DNA of 33,609 nucleotides from Acidobacteriota bacterium (GTDB taxonomy: Bacteria > Acidobacteriota > Terriglobia > Bryobacterales > Bryobacteraceae), in NCBI GenBank assembly GCA_016213775.1, contig JACQZR010000182.1, positions 1 to 33,609 on the forward strand, read 5' to 3'. Shown in pieces: positions 33,003 to 33,609 of the stretch; position 1 is the stretch's first letter; each line of letters opens with the position of its first letter. A model generated the notes under the pieces. It saw nothing but the letters and a program-made list of their open reading frames with translations. It was not told the DNA's origin and made no database searches. The position numbers were made by a program, and so were the translations under genes.

Positions 33003-33476
33003 ATGTCCCGATCCACAACTGCGCAACTGATTTGCGTCCTCATTATTCTCACCGCCGGTATCAGCCTGCTTCCAGCCCAGGAGTATCGCGCCCGAGTACA
33101 AGGCTTTGTCAGCGATCCCTCCAGTGCCGCAGTCATAGCAGCCGAGGTCACACTCAAGAACGAGGGCACGGGGATTTCCACCGTGCGCAAAACAGGGGAT
33201 AACGGAATGTATCTGTTTGACCTGGTCCTCCCCGGCACTTACAGCATTGCGGTGGAGGTGCAGGGTTTCAACAGATTCCTCCAGAAAGACATCGTGGTTC
33301 AGACCCGGGCCGATGTTACAGTCAACGCCAGATTGGTGTTAGGCAGCGTGACCAACGTGGTGGAAGTGTCGTCCTCGAGCACATCGGTCGAGTTCAACTC
33401 GGGCAGTATGTCACAAGTGGTAAGCGGCAAAATGCTCGACCAGATGCCGGTGATCGGACGCAGCCCTTTCACCTGA
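33003..33476 (+). pseudogene. TonB-dependent receptor-like protein, 5' part only, broken near the window edge
   Basis: The 157-residue frame has a signal peptide (SRSTTAQLICVLIILTAGIS, cleaved before QEYRARVQG), a complete carboxypeptidase-regulatory-like domain (EVTLKNEGTGISTVRKTGDN, YLFDLVLPGTYSIAVEVQGF, QTRADVTVNARLVLG) and the start of the plug (MSQVVSGKMLDQMPVIGRSP), then stops at TGA 33474. Full members are above 1000 residues. A +2 reading after 33473 continues for 26 codons (LNYAQESVTGG and onward) and then also stops, and the last 130 bases show no receptor sequence that I recognise. It is therefore truncated or frameshifted, not merely cut by the window. AGGAG at 32992-32996 sets the ATG at 33003. 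It resembles the receptor at 26555 closely at the N-terminus. Confidence 0.7.
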
Positions 33477-33609
33477 ACTATGCACAGGAATCCGTGACCG
33501 GCGGAACGGCTGAGCGGACCGCCATCTGGAAACCCCTGGGAACTCTGCGTTAGAACAGAGGAACAGCGAAGTTCGCGCTTCGTGAGTCCCGTTCCCAGGA
33601 GTCACCCAG
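33477..33609. other. Short terminal stretch after the broken receptor gene
   Basis: This stretch holds no gene I can support. It includes an inverted repeat, GCGAA-G-TTCGC, near 33568-33580, and several short repeated words. It could be the end of an inserted element or degraded receptor sequence; the window ends too soon to tell. Confidence 0.35.

Overview
The window is GC-rich bacterial DNA and most probably comes from an Acidobacteriota of the Bryobacterales/Solibacter type. I infer this from gene content, not from a marker gene. The grounds are several very long TonB-dependent-receptor-like proteins that begin with a carboxypeptidase-regulatory domain, a DNA-binding/membrane-anchored regulator with the N-terminal block common in Solibacter-like genomes, large secreted Ig-repeat proteins, and heparinase II/III-type lyases. 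No rRNA, tRNA, CRISPR array or replication origin was recognised.

Layout. 1-4450: a long untranslated leader and an S8 (subtilisin-like) peptidase, a small secreted beta-rich protein on the minus strand, and a secreted esterase whose start codon overlaps the start codon of that minus-strand gene. 4451-5834: mostly non-coding, with a truncated IS3-type transposase and a tandem-hairpin repeat. 5835-13834: a 2106-residue secreted protein (DNRLRE-like domain, four Ig/BIG2 repeats, a right-handed beta-helix, three further Ig-like modules, a heparinase II/III-like lyase), followed 35 bases later by a secreted six-hairpin-type glycosidase-like protein. 13835-15494: a TcmP / three-Cys-motif (DUF5131) pair whose tcmP is interrupted by an in-frame TAG. 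15636-17954: a methyltransferase, an AraC-family regulator and a small NTF2-like lipoprotein. 18057-24887: a TonB-dependent receptor, a NIPSNAP protein, a second heparinase II/III protein and a VOC protein, with two more copies of the tandem-hairpin repeat between them. 24907-33476: the tail of a decayed VOC gene, a membrane-anchored regulator, a TonB-dependent receptor, a class-III aminotransferase, a PuuP/PlaP-like APC permease, and the 5' part of another TonB-dependent receptor that is broken near the window edge.

How the genes may work together. The left and middle parts look like a loose polysaccharide-degradation region without a SusD partner: an outer-membrane receptor, two heparinase-like lyases acting on uronate-containing polymers, a six-hairpin hydrolase that may process the products, and an esterase that may remove acyl groups. 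The right part looks like an amine or amino-acid uptake and transamination cluster. Its two receptor genes share a candidate operator, GTTTC-N6-GAAAC/T, suggesting one regulon. Substrates are not visible from sequence.
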